From assembly GCA_903871855.1 (NCBI GenBank), contig CAIQIK010000020.1:186001-250000 (forward strand): DNA of 64,000 nt, in the 5' to 3' direction. Source of the DNA: an uncultured Caldisericota bacterium (GTDB lineage Bacteria; Caldisericota; Caldisericia; Cryosericales; Cryosericaceae). The notes beneath the pieces were generated by a model. It made no database searches, was not told the origin of the DNA, and worked only from the letters and a program-made list of their open reading frames with translations. Of the stretch, positions 23,214 through 32,103 are shown piece by piece. Position numbers and translations under genes: made by a program. Position 1 is the stretch's first letter, and each line of letters starts with the position of its first letter.

Positions 23214-24473
23214 TTAATTATCTCTAAAATATCGAGCGGGGATTCCAAGCGAGAGACGATACTTGGCTACTGTTCGTCGGCTGATGTGGATACCTTGGCT
23301 CGAAAGGTGCTGCGCTATCTCCCGGTCGCTCATCGCTTTCGAGTCCGTGCCAGCCTGCAGCAGCAGCGCCATTGCCTGCTTGGCCGGTGCCGCTGCGGTC
23401 TCCCACCGGTCCATGACCATCGAACGGAGTCTGAAGGTGCCACGCGGGGTTTTCACATACTTGCGGCGGAGTGCGCGTACCATAACTGTTCTCGACATTC
23501 CGGTTACCTGCATCAGGCGTTCCACTGGGACACGTGATGGGTGGTTTGATTGGTTGGCCAGATACGGACCAAGCGAAGCGATGAGAGCGTCGCCCAGTTT
23601 CGTAAGCATCGCCGTGCGTTCCGCGATGGCGTCGTCGATCCACCGGACCCTGGTCACCTCCATGAGGACCTGCTTCTTCGCCTCAGGGTCCTTACGAGCT
23701 GATGACACCACCACAGGGTCGATGGCGAGCCTCCAGACAGGCATGGGTACTGAGCACACGAGGGCTCCAGTCAGTGAATCCTGCTCGATGATGACATCGG
23801 GCGCAACGATACGTGTTTGTCCGGACGCCATACGCTTGGCGGGTTCAGGGTCTAGCACCGTGAGGATGCGCTGCAGCGTGGGTGGATCGCACTTCATCCC
23901 AAGTTTCCTGAGGCAGGCGCGAATAATGCTTGGAGACACGGAGCGCTGGCGCATGCGAAGGAAGTGCGCACAGGCCGCCACTGGAAGCTCGGGGATCACA
24001 CGCGACATCTGCAAGGCAAAAGCATGGGCGACGTCCGTGGCACCGAGTCCCGCAGGCTCGAGGGTCTGAATGGTGGTCAATATCCGTCGAACGTCCACAG
24101 CGGTGAGATTGATCGATAAGGCGTAATGCGAAATCTGTTTCGTAAAGAAGCCACGTTCGTCCAGATCCGAGGCGACGAATCGTGCACACTCAACCTGAGA
24201 ATCGTCAATGAGACCTCTGTCCAGGAGCTCGTCTACTATTAATTCTGCAGGGGTGGATTGTTCGGGACCTGCAAAGCTGTCGAGGTCGCCATTCCATGTG
24301 TCACCGGATGTATCAGCCAGAGCATGCTTCTCGGCAACGATGCTGTCGGCAGCGAACCGATCCATAAGAGTCCCGAAATCGCTCAGGGGTTGCTCGAGAA
24401 TCAGACCACGCGTGGCCAGATAGGATTTCTGGCGAAGGCTTAGCTGCTGTCGCTGCTTCTGGCTACCGCGCAT
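23214..24473 (-). CDS. rpoN: RNA polymerase sigma-54 factor (divergent)
   Basis: 419 aa. The C-terminal RpoN box is clear: ISRRTVAKYRLSLGIPARYFR, the -24 promoter contact (consensus 'ARRTVAKYRE'). The helix-turn-helix (RVPVERLMQVTGMSRTVMVRALRRKYVKTPRG) and core-binding region (LDERGFF..., LEPAGLGATD, GLG.) are recognisable. Region I is present as a Gln/Leu-containing start (QKQRQQLSLRQKSYL...ILEQPLSDF) but far from the usual sequence. The gene overlaps whiA by 11 nt and precedes gap; in Bacilli the cggR regulator occupies the place before gap. No sigma-54 activator (AAA+ enhancer-binding protein) is in the window. Confidence 0.9.
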   Translation of the reverse strand: MRGSQKQRQQLSLRQKSYLATRGLILEQPLSDFGTLMDRFAADSIVAEKHALADTSGDTWNGDLDSFAGPEQSTPAELIVDELLDRGLIDDSQVECARFVASDLDERGFFTKQISHYALSINLTAVDVRRILTTIQTLEPAGLGATDVAHAFALQMSRVIPELPVAACAHFLRMRQRSVSPSIIRACLRKLGMKCDPPTLQRILTVLDPEPAKRMASGQTRIVAPDVIIEQDSLTGALVCSVPMPVWRLAIDPVVVSSARKDPEAKKQVLMEVTRVRWIDDAIAERTAMLTKLGDALIASLGPYLANQSNHPSRVPVERLMQVTGMSRTVMVRALRRKYVKTPRGTFRLRSMVMDRWETAAAPAKQAMALLLQAGTDSKAMSDREIAQHLSSQGIHISRRTVAKYRLSLGIPARYFRDN

Positions 24474-25335
24474 TTCGTAAAACCTTGTCGATATGGTAGT
24501 GGATGGTGCTTTTGGAGATGCACCCGGGTATCTTGTCAGCGAGCTTTGACAGCGGGAGGTCAGGGTACCTCAGTCGTGCTCGAACGACTTCGATCGTGCG
24601 GGGCGAGAGACGCGTACGATCAGTCCGGCTGAAAGCAGCCCGTAACTCATCGACAGCCATCGTCTCGCGCTGCAAATTGCCCAGCTCAGCATTGACGGAC
24701 CGGTTAACCTGGTTGTCCATGTCCCTCTCCAGCTGCAATTCTTCCAGGGACACCAAAGAGTTTGATGCTCCCCAGGCTGCGAGGAGTGACATGATGTCCT
24801 GGCGCGATTCGAGATAGGTGATCTCAGAAACGCGGCGGATCTGTGAGCCATGTGTCACACCAAGAGAAGTCAGCGAGCGTTCGACGAGCCGGCGTCCCAC
24901 GGGCAGGGAGCAACTGAACTCCAGATGCGTCCCTTGCACAGCCGCATACCCAGAGATGAGGAAGAAGCCCTTGGTGAATGCTGCTGCCGCGTGTTTTCCC
25001 CGTAGACGCCGCTCAAGCTGCGTTGGCTCCAGCGGCGAGAGTCCCGAGAACAGTTGCTGTGACTGAACGGAGGTAAGGTCGACGCTAAAACTCAGCTTGT
25101 GTCCGACTCTTGAGAGAAGTGCTTGACCGGGTTGCCAACTGGTGAGTGCTTGGGTGGACAGAGAAAGTACGTGGCGCATGATAGAGGGACTCTTCGACGT
25201 GAAGGAGATCGAAAGCGCTCCCCCATGGCGCAGGACCAGGGAGCTTCCACCATAGAGAGCCCCGGACAGTTCAAGCAGGGGATCGGTTGAAGGCAGCCCT
25301 GCCAGTTCCTGCTTCAGGAACTCGATCGTCGCCAT
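24463..25335 (-). CDS. whiA: WhiA family DNA-binding protein
   Basis: 290 aa. The N-terminal LAGLIDADG-like fold (ELSGALYGGSSLVLRHGGALSISFTS.., KGFFLISGYAAVQGTHLEF) is joined through MDNQVNRSVNAELGNLQR (family consensus 'N..N.D.AN..K') to a sigma-70-region-4-like helix-turn-helix (LPLSKLADKIPGCISKSTIHYHIDKVLR). WhiA links cell division, chromosome segregation and metabolism in Gram-positive bacteria. It is the third gene of the rapZ-yvcK-whiA cluster and overlaps rpoN. Confidence 0.94.
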   Translation of the reverse strand: MATIEFLKQELAGLPSTDPLLELSGALYGGSSLVLRHGGALSISFTSKSPSIMRHVLSLSTQALTSWQPGQALLSRVGHKLSFSVDLTSVQSQQLFSGLSPLEPTQLERRLRGKHAAAAFTKGFFLISGYAAVQGTHLEFSCSLPVGRRLVERSLTSLGVTHGSQIRRVSEITYLESRQDIMSLLAAWGASNSLVSLEELQLERDMDNQVNRSVNAELGNLQRETMAVDELRAAFSRTDRTRLSPRTIEVVRARLRYPDLPLSKLADKIPGCISKSTIHYHIDKVLRNAR

Positions 25336-25341
25336 TCCCGC

Positions 25342-26652
25342 CTAGAGTCTGAGGAGAGACCTCAGTACGATGCGGAGCTTGCCTGAGTCATGGCGAATGA
25401 GACCATCGGTGGTTGAGCAGATGTCGGCCTCCACGACTCGCGGATGGCGACTCTTTTCGAGATCGTTGGAGACAGGGCTGACCCCAGCTGAAGCGTAGCG
25501 CAGGAGCGTGCCGGCAGGAATGGGCGTACAGCTCAGCAGGATCAAATCGATGCACGACCGTCCCAGGACTTCTTCCAGCTTGTGAAGATGCATGCTTACG
25601 GTGTAGCCCTCTGTCTCCCCTCGCTCAGTCATGGCGTTCACGACTAGGACCTTCGTTGCCGAAGAGCGTGCAATCGTGTCGGCGGTCGCCTCGATGGACA
25701 GCGGTGGTATCAGGCTTGTGAAGAGAGAACCAGGACCGATGATGATGTAATTTGCCTGAGACAGCACTTCGAGGGCGGGGACACAGGGCTTGGCATGAGG
25801 CGGCAATACTTCGATGGTGTCGATTGTCTTGCCCTGAAGGGCGACCTGATCTTCGCCATCGATCGTCGTACCGTCGGTGAAGTGCGCCCGCAACGAGATG
25901 TTGTCCAGAGACATCGGCAAAACCCGGCCGGGCAACTGCATGAGTTCCGACAGCTCCTGTACTGCATCGCCAAAATTCCCCTTGATGTCGCTCAGAGCGG
26001 CGATCATGAGATTTCCGACGTTGTGACCGCCGATTCCTTCGAGCTGCTTCGGGAAACGATAGGCAAGGAGGCGAGCATTGCGTGTCGACTCGCCTGCTGT
26101 GGCGATGAGAGCGTTCCGAAAATCGCCTGGAGGTAGCATTCCCGTGGTCTCGCGCAGGCGTCCGGTGCTTCCTCCACTGTCCGCCATCGTGACAATAGTC
26201 GTGAGCTTGACGTTCTCCGTTCGGAGCGACTCGATGACTGGCTTGATACCGGTCCCCCCACCGATAACGACGACACAGGGAAGAGACTCGGCCTTGCGAT
26301 AGCGGTAGATCGTCCGAGCGACAGATTCCCTGGGAACGGACCCAGTGATTGCAACCAGCACAGAACGAGCCAGAAGGGTTGCTGCCAGAACCATGAGGGA
26401 AACGGACACTATCACAGCGATGCCGCACAGGACCCCGAAAACTGCAGAGACTGCTCCGGAGGAGACGAAATGGCGAAGCACGTTCTGAATGGACGACCGC
26501 AGGTTCAGCAGCCATGACGTGCCCGGCGTCTGAAGCAATCCGAGGGTGGCAAGAACAAGAAGAGCTGTCCCCACAACAAACAGCAAGAGGTATCTCTTTA
26601 CGCGAATGCCCGGGACGAGCCAGTACCAGAGTGTTTGTCTGCGTCCCTTCAC
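25342..26652 (-). CDS. yvcK: YvcK/CofD-like gluconeogenesis factor with membrane-anchoring N-terminus
   Basis: 436 aa from a GTG at 26652 overlapping the rapZ stop (GTGA). Unlike Bacillus YvcK (about 320 aa), it starts with about 110 extra residues containing two or three hydrophobic helices (RYLLLFVVGTALLVLATLGL; AVSAVFGVLCGIAVIVSVSL). The CofD-like catalytic-type domain follows: VVVIGGGTGIKPVIESLR, MADSGGSTGRLRE, LPPGDFRNAL, GHNVGNLMIAAL and NYIIIGPGSLFTSLIPPL. YvcK binds UDP-sugars and is needed for cell-wall synthesis under gluconeogenic growth. Confidence 0.93.
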   Translation of the reverse strand: MKGRRQTLWYWLVPGIRVKRYLLLFVVGTALLVLATLGLLQTPGTSWLLNLRSSIQNVLRHFVSSGAVSAVFGVLCGIAVIVSVSLMVLAATLLARSVLVAITGSVPRESVARTIYRYRKAESLPCVVVIGGGTGIKPVIESLRTENVKLTTIVTMADSGGSTGRLRETTGMLPPGDFRNALIATAGESTRNARLLAYRFPKQLEGIGGHNVGNLMIAALSDIKGNFGDAVQELSELMQLPGRVLPMSLDNISLRAHFTDGTTIDGEDQVALQGKTIDTIEVLPPHAKPCVPALEVLSQANYIIIGPGSLFTSLIPPLSIEATADTIARSSATKVLVVNAMTERGETEGYTVSMHLHKLEEVLGRSCIDLILLSCTPIPAGTLLRYASAGVSPVSNDLEKSRHPRVVEADICSTTDGLIRHDSGKLRIVLRSLLRL

Positions 26653-27518
26653 TTCTGGAGGTCCCGATGGAATACGTGCACCACTTTCGCCCGTGGCTTC
26701 AAGTGGTGGTAGAGCATGTTTGCGATCACGACAGAGCGGTGTCTACCCCCCGTGCATCCGATGCCGACTGTAAGATAGCTCTTTCCTTCCTCCTGGTAGC
26801 GCGGGAGCACAAAATCGATGAAGTCTGCCATGCGAGCGAAGAACTGACGGGCGTAGGGCTCGCGAAGCACATAGAGGATCACCCCCTTGTCAAAGCCTGT
26901 GCGATGTGCGAGGTGTTCGTCGTAGTGTGGATTGGGCAGGAAGCGGACGTCGAAGAGAAGATCCAAATCGATCGGCAGGCCGTTCTTGTAGCCAAAGGAT
27001 ACGATATTGATGGTGAGAGCCTGCGATTGCTGTGACCCGAGAATTGCCTCACGCACGCGATCCTTCAGCTCGCCCACGGTGAGATCAGTGGTATCGATGA
27101 TGACGCTTGCCAGTTCACGCACCCCTGCAAGCAGGTCCCTCTCGTGCCTGATGCTCTCCGAGACAGTGCTCCCAGGAAGTGGGTGTCGCCTGCGTGTCTC
27201 CGAGAAGCGGTTGACCAGAACTCGGGAAGACGCTTCCAGGAAGACGACACGAGGATGAATGTCGTGCGCTCCAAGTCGCTGGAGCATAGAATGGAACTGG
27301 GTTTTGAACCCTGAGCTGCGTACGTCGAGTGCCACTGCTATCTTGCTGATTCTACCATCGGTCTGTGAGGCGAGGTCCAGGAATTGACTCATGAGAGAAA
27401 TGGGGAGATTATCCATGGCGTAGTACCCAAGGTCCTCAAGATAGCCCATGGTCTTCGTCTTGCCAGCACCACTCAGGCCGGTCACAATGACAAGGTCCAG
27501 ACCAGAGACTACTCCCAC
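26649..27518 (-). CDS. rapZ: RapZ/YvcJ nucleotide-binding protein
   Basis: 289 aa from the GTG at 27518, chosen because GGGAGG lies 5 nt upstream; an in-frame GTG at 27524 would overlap that SD. The Walker A motif VTGLSGAGKTKT is at the N-terminus, DLTVGELKDRVREAI and VSFGYKNGLPIDLDLLFDVRFLPNP follow, and the C-terminal domain ends with VGIGCTGGRHRSVVIAN. It binds nucleotides; in Proteobacteria RapZ is an RNase adaptor in amino-sugar sensing, while in Gram-positive bacteria it is the conserved first gene of the yvcK-whiA cluster with poorly known function. Confidence 0.94.
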   Translation of the reverse strand: MGVVSGLDLVIVTGLSGAGKTKTMGYLEDLGYYAMDNLPISLMSQFLDLASQTDGRISKIAVALDVRSSGFKTQFHSMLQRLGAHDIHPRVVFLEASSRVLVNRFSETRRRHPLPGSTVSESIRHERDLLAGVRELASVIIDTTDLTVGELKDRVREAILGSQQSQALTINIVSFGYKNGLPIDLDLLFDVRFLPNPHYDEHLAHRTGFDKGVILYVLREPYARQFFARMADFIDFVLPRYQEEGKSYLTVGIGCTGGRHRSVVIANMLYHHLKPRAKVVHVFHRDLQK

Positions 27519-27576
27519 GTACACCTCCCGTTCGTATTGTCGTTGTACTCGACAGGGCTCTTCTGGGCGAACACAA

Positions 27577-27664
27577 TGGCGGAGGGGAGAGGGTTTGAAC
27601 CTCCGAAGGCGTTAACCTTGCCGCATTTCAAGTGCGGTGCCATCAACCGCTCGGCCACCCCTCC
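27577..27664 (-). tRNA. tRNA-Ser (TGA)
   Basis: 88 nt on the minus strand with a long variable arm. Acceptor GGAGGGG with CCCCTCC, discriminator G, encoded CCA. Anticodon loop CTTGAAA between CCGCA/TGCGG arms gives TGA. It lies 91 nt downstream of serS on the same strand. Confidence 0.96.
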
Positions 27665-27755
27665 ACACTCTGAAACAAGTCTACAGAACAATCCCCGGTT
27701 GTCAAAACGAGCCAGAGGCTCGCCAACCGGGGGTTTCGCAGTTGTCTGGTTCTTG

Positions 27756-29024
27756 TCAGCGAATAACGTCTGTTCCCATGTATGGAATCAGCACATCCGG
27801 CACTTTCACGCTGCCGTCTTCCTGCTGGTAGTTCTCCAGAATCGCAGCCATCGTTCTGCCCACAGCGAGCCCTGAACCGTTGAGGGTATGGACGAATGCG
27901 ATCCCGCCATCCTTGGTGCGATACCGGATGTTCGCCCTGCGTGCCTGGAAGTCCTCGAAATTGCTGCAGGAGCTTATCTCCACATAGCGATCTTGGCCGG
28001 GCATCCAAACCTCGGGGTCGAATTTCATTGCGGCCGCGAAGCCAAGGTCGCCGGTGCACATCTTGCTGCGATGGTATGGAAGGTCGAGCTTCCTCAGAAT
28101 GCCCTCGGCGTCCTCGAGGAGCAGATCCAACTCATGATATGAATCTTCCGGCTTGACGAACTTGACCATCTCTACTTTGTTGAACTGGTGGACGCGGATG
28201 ATGCCTCGGGTGTCCTTGCCCGCCGCACCAGCCTCCTTTCGGAAGCACGCGGTATAGGCTACATACTTGATGGGCAAATCCTCTTCCTGGACGATCTCGT
28301 CCCTGAGCAAGTTGGTCACTGGAACCTCGGCCGTCGGGTCGAGGAACAGGTCGTCGGTGTCTGTATGATAAAGGTCATCCGCAAACTTCGGGAGTTGCCC
28401 CGTCCCCATCATCGACTCCCGATTGACCAGATAAGGTGGCAGGATCTCCGTGTAGCCCTCTTCCTGGACGTGTACGTCGATCATCCATGAGATGAGAGCT
28501 CTCTCGAGCTTAGCCCCAAAGCCTCTGAGAACATAGAATCGCGAGCCGGAAATCTTCGCGCCCGCCGCAGAGTCAATGATGCCCAGAGATTCCCCGATCT
28601 CCCAGTGGGGTCTTGGAACAAATGTGAAGGTTGGCTTATCATGCCACGTAAATACGACAGTGTTTCCCTTGTCGCTTTTGCCGACAGGGACCGACGCATG
28701 AGGCAGGTTTGGAATGCAGAGCAGCAAAGTCCGAAGGCGCGCAGTGGCCACCTTGACTTGGTCGTCCAACTCTGCGATGTGCGAGCCGACATCTTTCATC
28801 TCGAAGATAGCGGCTGAAGCGTCCAGTTTTGCGCGCTTGAGCGCGGCGATCTGCTCACTGGCTTTGTTGCGGAGATGCTTGAGTTCGTCTACCTTCTGGA
28901 GCAGATCTCGCCTCTCCCGGTCGACCTCAAGGATCTCGTTAACTATCTCCGGCCCCTCGTTCTTTGTTGCTATCCCAGCCTTCACGAGATCAGGTTGCTG
29001 GCGAATCAGTTCTAGGCTCAGCAT
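27756..29024 (-). CDS. serS: Seryl-tRNA synthetase
   Basis: 422 aa from the ATG at 29024 (GGAG 6 nt upstream; the preceding in-frame TTG is not needed). The N-terminal part (about residues 1-105) is the long coiled-coil arm that contacts the variable arm of tRNA-Ser. The class II core has [43 protein letters not shown] (motif 2) and [20 protein letters not shown] (motif 3). It charges tRNA-Ser with serine. The tRNA-Ser gene lies directly downstream. Confidence 0.97.
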   Translation of the reverse strand: MLSLELIRQQPDLVKAGIATKNEGPEIVNEILEVDRERRDLLQKVDELKHLRNKASEQIAALKRAKLDASAAIFEMKDVGSHIAELDDQVKVATARLRTLLLCIPNLPHASVPVGKSDKGNTVVFTWHDKPTFTFVPRPHWEIGESLGIIDSAAGAKISGSRFYVLRGFGAKLERALISWMIDVHVQEEGYTEILPPYLVNRESMMGTGQLPKFADDLYHTDTDDLFLDPTAEVPVTNLLRDEIVQEEDLPIKYVAYTACFRKEAGAAGKDTRGIIRVHQFNKVEMVKFVKPEDSYHELDLLLEDAEGILRKLDLPYHRSKMCTGDLGFAAAMKFDPEVWMPGQDRYVEISSCSNFEDFQARRANIRYRTKDGGIAFVHTLNGSGLAVGRTMAAILENYQQEDGSVKVPDVLIPYMGTDVIR

Positions 29025-29061
29025 CAACGTCTCCTTCCAAGGACTACGGTTTTCATGTTGA

Positions 29062-29089
29062 ATTCTACTGTCCGGCGGCCAAAAAGCAA
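29062..29089 (-). promoter_or_regulatory. Promoter of serS
   Basis: Minus strand: TTGCTT (29089-29084), 16-nt spacer, TAGAAT (29067-29062). The leader is only about 30 nt, too short for a T-box. Confidence 0.5.
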
Positions 29090-29157
29090 CGCAGCGATCG
29101 GCAGAGGTGATTCATGACTGGGGCCGAAGGAGTCCGAGCCGCAGGACACGCAGAAGA

Positions 29158-30399
29158 TCAGAATCCCTCTGCAATCGCCCGTTCCACTGCATCGATAAGT
29201 GGTGGTATCGTCATACTGGTGCCCTTCACCTTGAGCGCGTTCTGAACATCCTTCAACCCGTTCCCGGTGATGAGGACGGCGATGCGATCCTTCTGATGCA
29301 GGTCACCGCTGTCGGTTAGCTTGCGTAGTGCAGCCACGGAAGCCGCAGCCGCGGGTTCAGCGAAAATGCCCTCATTTCTACCCAGGAATCCTATGGCGTC
29401 GATGATTTCATCATCTGAGACAGTGACAGCCAGACCGCCACTGGACCTGATGTCGCGTATGGCCATGAGATGGTTGCGCGGAATGCCGGCCACGATGCTG
29501 TCAGCGCACGAGGCCGGGTTCTCCAGGTAAGTGACCGGTTCGCCGGAGATGACTGCGCGTGCGATCGGAGCGCAGCCTTCAGCCTGGACCGCTATGAGTT
29601 GGGGCATATGGTCGATGAGTCCGAGAGCCAACAGGTCACGGAATCCCTTTGCGACGCCCGAGACGATACAACCGTCCCCAACTGGGACGATGACCTTGTC
29701 TGGTGCTTCGAAATACAGCTGCTCAGCCACCTCGAGAGCTACGGTCTTCTTGCCCTCGACCATGTAGGGATTGAAGGCCGTGTTTCTGTTGTACCAGCCA
29801 AATCGCTGCGTCGCCTCCATGCACAGGTCGAATGCTTGGTCGTAATTGCCGTCGACGAGAAACAGATGGCTGCCGAATACTCGCAGCTGTGCTATCTTTC
29901 CCGCAGGCGCGGATGCGGGCGCAAAGATGTAAGCGGCGACTCCGGTATTCGCAGCAAGCCCGGCCAGACTGGAACCCGCATTGCCCGTCGTTGCGGCTGT
30001 GATGACGCGCTCGCCAAGTTCAGCTGCCTTGGCAATGGCGATGGCAGAGGCCCTGTCTTTCAGTGAAGCTGTTGGATTGCGCCCGTCGTCTTTGAACCAC
30101 ACATGGTCCAGCCCGAGTTGAGGACCGACACGCTGACTTGCATACAGCGGTGTCCAGCCGATCTGGAGTGTCAGCGATGCGGGACGTTCCTCGACAGGCA
30201 GGAGCGCGAGATATCGCCACATCGAGAGGTCACGGTTATTCTCCAACCATTCCCTGGTCAGCACGGTTTGGACTCGATTGTAGTCATAGAGGACTTCGAG
30301 GATTCCATCATTACCGCATGTGGGACAGACATAGCGAGTTGCAGAAGGATCATATTCGCATCCGCAACTCATGCATTTCAGCCCAAGAACTGAAGACAT
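29158..30399 (-). CDS. thrC: Threonine synthase
   Basis: 413 aa. An N-terminal zinc ribbon (LKCMSCGCEYDP...RYVCPTCGNDG, four Cys) precedes the PLP fold-type II domain. The PLP lysine is in NPTASLKDRAS; ATTGNAGSSLAGLAANTG and PVGDGCIVSGVAKGFRDL are cofactor-phosphate and substrate loops, and AVLITGNGLKD closes the domain. It converts O-phosphohomoserine to threonine. SD AAGGAGGAAC precedes the ATG. A promoter and a strong stem-loop lie in the leader. Confidence 0.93.
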   Translation of the reverse strand: MSSVLGLKCMSCGCEYDPSATRYVCPTCGNDGILEVLYDYNRVQTVLTREWLENNRDLSMWRYLALLPVEERPASLTLQIGWTPLYASQRVGPQLGLDHVWFKDDGRNPTASLKDRASAIAIAKAAELGERVITAATTGNAGSSLAGLAANTGVAAYIFAPASAPAGKIAQLRVFGSHLFLVDGNYDQAFDLCMEATQRFGWYNRNTAFNPYMVEGKKTVALEVAEQLYFEAPDKVIVPVGDGCIVSGVAKGFRDLLALGLIDHMPQLIAVQAEGCAPIARAVISGEPVTYLENPASCADSIVAGIPRNHLMAIRDIRSSGGLAVTVSDDEIIDAIGFLGRNEGIFAEPAAAASVAALRKLTDSGDLHQKDRIAVLITGNGLKDVQNALKVKGTSMTIPPLIDAVERAIAEGF

Positions 30400-30418
30400 T
30401 GTTCCTCCTTAATGGAAA

Positions 30419-30446
30419 GGCAGGCGAGGTTGCTGCCTCACCCGCC
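30419..30446 (-). promoter_or_regulatory. Stem-loop just upstream of the thrC ribosome-binding site
   Basis: On the minus strand, an 11-bp stem (GGCGGGTGAGG with CCTCGCCTGCC, two G-T pairs) with loop CAGCAA, followed by TTTCC and then the AAGGAGG SD. It could be a weak attenuator or a translational switch. No T-box consensus and no Thr-rich leader peptide was found. Confidence 0.45.
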
Positions 30447-30555
30447 CAGATCATTCATTGCCGTGGTGGTCAGTCTTTCATCGACGGATATGCAATCAGG
30501 GATCATACCTCTTCGTTCTTCACCCTCTGCTTTGCGACATTTCCCTTGCTGCCCG

Positions 30556-30584
30556 AGTTTATCTCAATGAACGGTCGGTGACAA
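30556..30584 (-). promoter_or_regulatory. Promoter of thrC
   Basis: Minus strand: TTGTCA (30584-30579), 17-nt spacer, TAAACT (30561-30556). Leader of about 150 nt. Confidence 0.5.
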
Positions 30585-31076
30585 GCCGTTCTTCGAGGCA
30601 TGGTAGATAGTTACGAGTGCAAAGGTTCATACCATGACAGCCAACAGGACTTACTCCAATTCTATGCATTCACGGAGATCGACCACGAAAGATCGCGTCG
30701 AGCAACTCGCTGAAACAGCTCAACAGCGAGATGGACCGTCGCTCGCAAGTCGTTGAGACATTCCCGAACATCAGCTGATACCTGCCGTTGACCATACACA
30801 TCCAAGTGAACACGAGGGGATTGGCAGAGCAAAGGGAGTTACATTAAGACGGAGTCGCTTGCCGAGTGTTATTGACTGACGTGGGACAACGGATTCGGTG
30901 TTTCCGATGATTTGCGAACTGCCAAATTGCAAACAACATTGAACGCAGCCTCAACGATATAGCCCCTCTACGCGAATTCCATTCAGTTGTCTTCAGAAAG
31001 AAGCAACTTGATTGCATAGAGGGGCATCAAACATGCTAAGTTAAGTGCCTCTATCAGACCTCGAAGCCAGGACGAA
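30585..31076. other. Gene-free region downstream of the carbamoyltransferase unit
   Basis: About 490 nt with no credible open frame on either strand; composition resembles the lower-GC unit to its right. Apart from the inverted repeat at 30962-31025 I see nothing definable. It may be decayed sequence left by insertion of the carbamoyl-phosphate unit. Confidence 0.5.
30962..31025. repeat. Imperfect 12-bp inverted repeat pair
   Basis: GCCCCTCTACGC (30962-30973) and GCATAGAGGGGC (31014-31025) are inverted copies matching at 11 of 12 positions, separated by 40 nt. The element lies 52 nt beyond the last stop of the carbamoyltransferase unit. It could be a terminator-like structure for that unit or the ends of a small decayed mobile element; there is no T-run and no transposase. 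Confidence 0.4.
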
Positions 31077-32084
31077 TTACTTCCACCCAGATGCCATTGT
31101 GAGGGCCATGATCGCCTTTTGGGCATGGAGCCTGTTTTCTGCAATATCGTAAATGATTGAACGAGGGCCGCTTGCTACTTCATCGTCCACTTCATTTCCT
31201 CTATCAACCGGCATAGGGTGAATGAAGTACGCCTTGTTTGTCAAATCATTAAGCTCTGAAGTAAACCTCCAATCTTTGTACTGAAGGGCGAGTTTCTGGT
31301 CTTCTTCTTTGCCAATGGCATATCTCTTTGGACTCATCCAATGTCTTGCATAGACAACATCAGCACCTTTGACTGCTTCAAACCTGTCATGTGATATTAC
31401 AAACTTCGCCCCGGCTTTCTCAGCATTCTTCTTTGCTGTTTCAATAATCGCCGGGTCAAGGTCAAAACCTTCAGGATATGCAAGAGTGAAGTTCATTCCA
31501 TATCTTGGAAGGAGAAGGGCATCCTCCTGAACGGAGCTCCAGGAACGTACCATCGAGGAATAACCCCACATCATGGTCAGGTTCTTGCCCTTCACATCTC
31601 CCATGTGCTCCTGCAGCCCCATGAGGTCTGCCAGCCCCTGGCAAGGATGATACTTGTCATGAGCCATTGAAACAACAGGGATTGAAGCATATTTGGCATA
31701 TTCCCTAAGGAGTGCTTCGCCATCGCCATACTGCTCAATAGCATCTTCAAGAATCCTTATTCCAAGACCGACACCGTATCTCGACATTACGATTGCCGCA
31801 TCCTCTATTGTCTCGCCTGCCTTTTCTTTTGTCCTCAATCTCATGGCCTTTGGCTCCAGGAACTGAGCATGGCCTCCCAGTTCTGTGGCCGCCGCCTCAA
31901 AAGACTGCCTCGTCCTTACAGAAGGGTTATAGAAGAACATGAAGAACGTTTTGTACTTGAGGATTTCGCTGTATGGCCGTTCATACCTATGTCTTTTCAT
32001 ATCTTTTGCAAGGGCAAGAACTTCGTCAAGCTCTTCCTTTCCCCAGTCCTGCGTAGTTACAAGATCCCTACCGTAAAGGTCCAT
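31077..32084 (-). CDS. Carbamoyltransferase of unknown substrate (second copy, YgeW-like)
   Basis: 335 aa from the ATG at 32084, preceded by CAGGGGG; a TTG at 32117 would overlap the kinase gene. Aspartate/ornithine carbamoyltransferase fold: the carbamoyl-phosphate loop reads SVRTR (residues 55-59; usual 'STRTR'), and the HPCQ motif is kept (YHPCQGLADLMGL). The usual HCLP motif is replaced by IHPMPVDRG, and the ornithine-binding 'SMG' loop is absent (RHWMSPKRY). These changes argue against plain ornithine or aspartate carbamoyltransferase. It is the third gene of the unit; direction of reaction in vivo (carbamoyl phosphate release or use) is inferred from the adjacent carbamate kinase. Confidence 0.82.
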   Translation of the reverse strand: MDLYGRDLVTTQDWGKEELDEVLALAKDMKRHRYERPYSEILKYKTFFMFFYNPSVRTRQSFEAAATELGGHAQFLEPKAMRLRTKEKAGETIEDAAIVMSRYGVGLGIRILEDAIEQYGDGEALLREYAKYASIPVVSMAHDKYHPCQGLADLMGLQEHMGDVKGKNLTMMWGYSSMVRSWSSVQEDALLLPRYGMNFTLAYPEGFDLDPAIIETAKKNAEKAGAKFVISHDRFEAVKGADVVYARHWMSPKRYAIGKEEDQKLALQYKDWRFTSELNDLTNKAYFIHPMPVDRGNEVDDEVASGPRSIIYDIAENRLHAQKAIMALTMASGWK

Positions 32085-32103
32085 TGGTACCCCCTGAATG
32101 ACG

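Noticed and set aside
30400-30600. T-box riboswitch for thrC
   Set aside because: The conserved AGGGTGGNACCGCG element and specifier-loop layout were not found on the minus strand.
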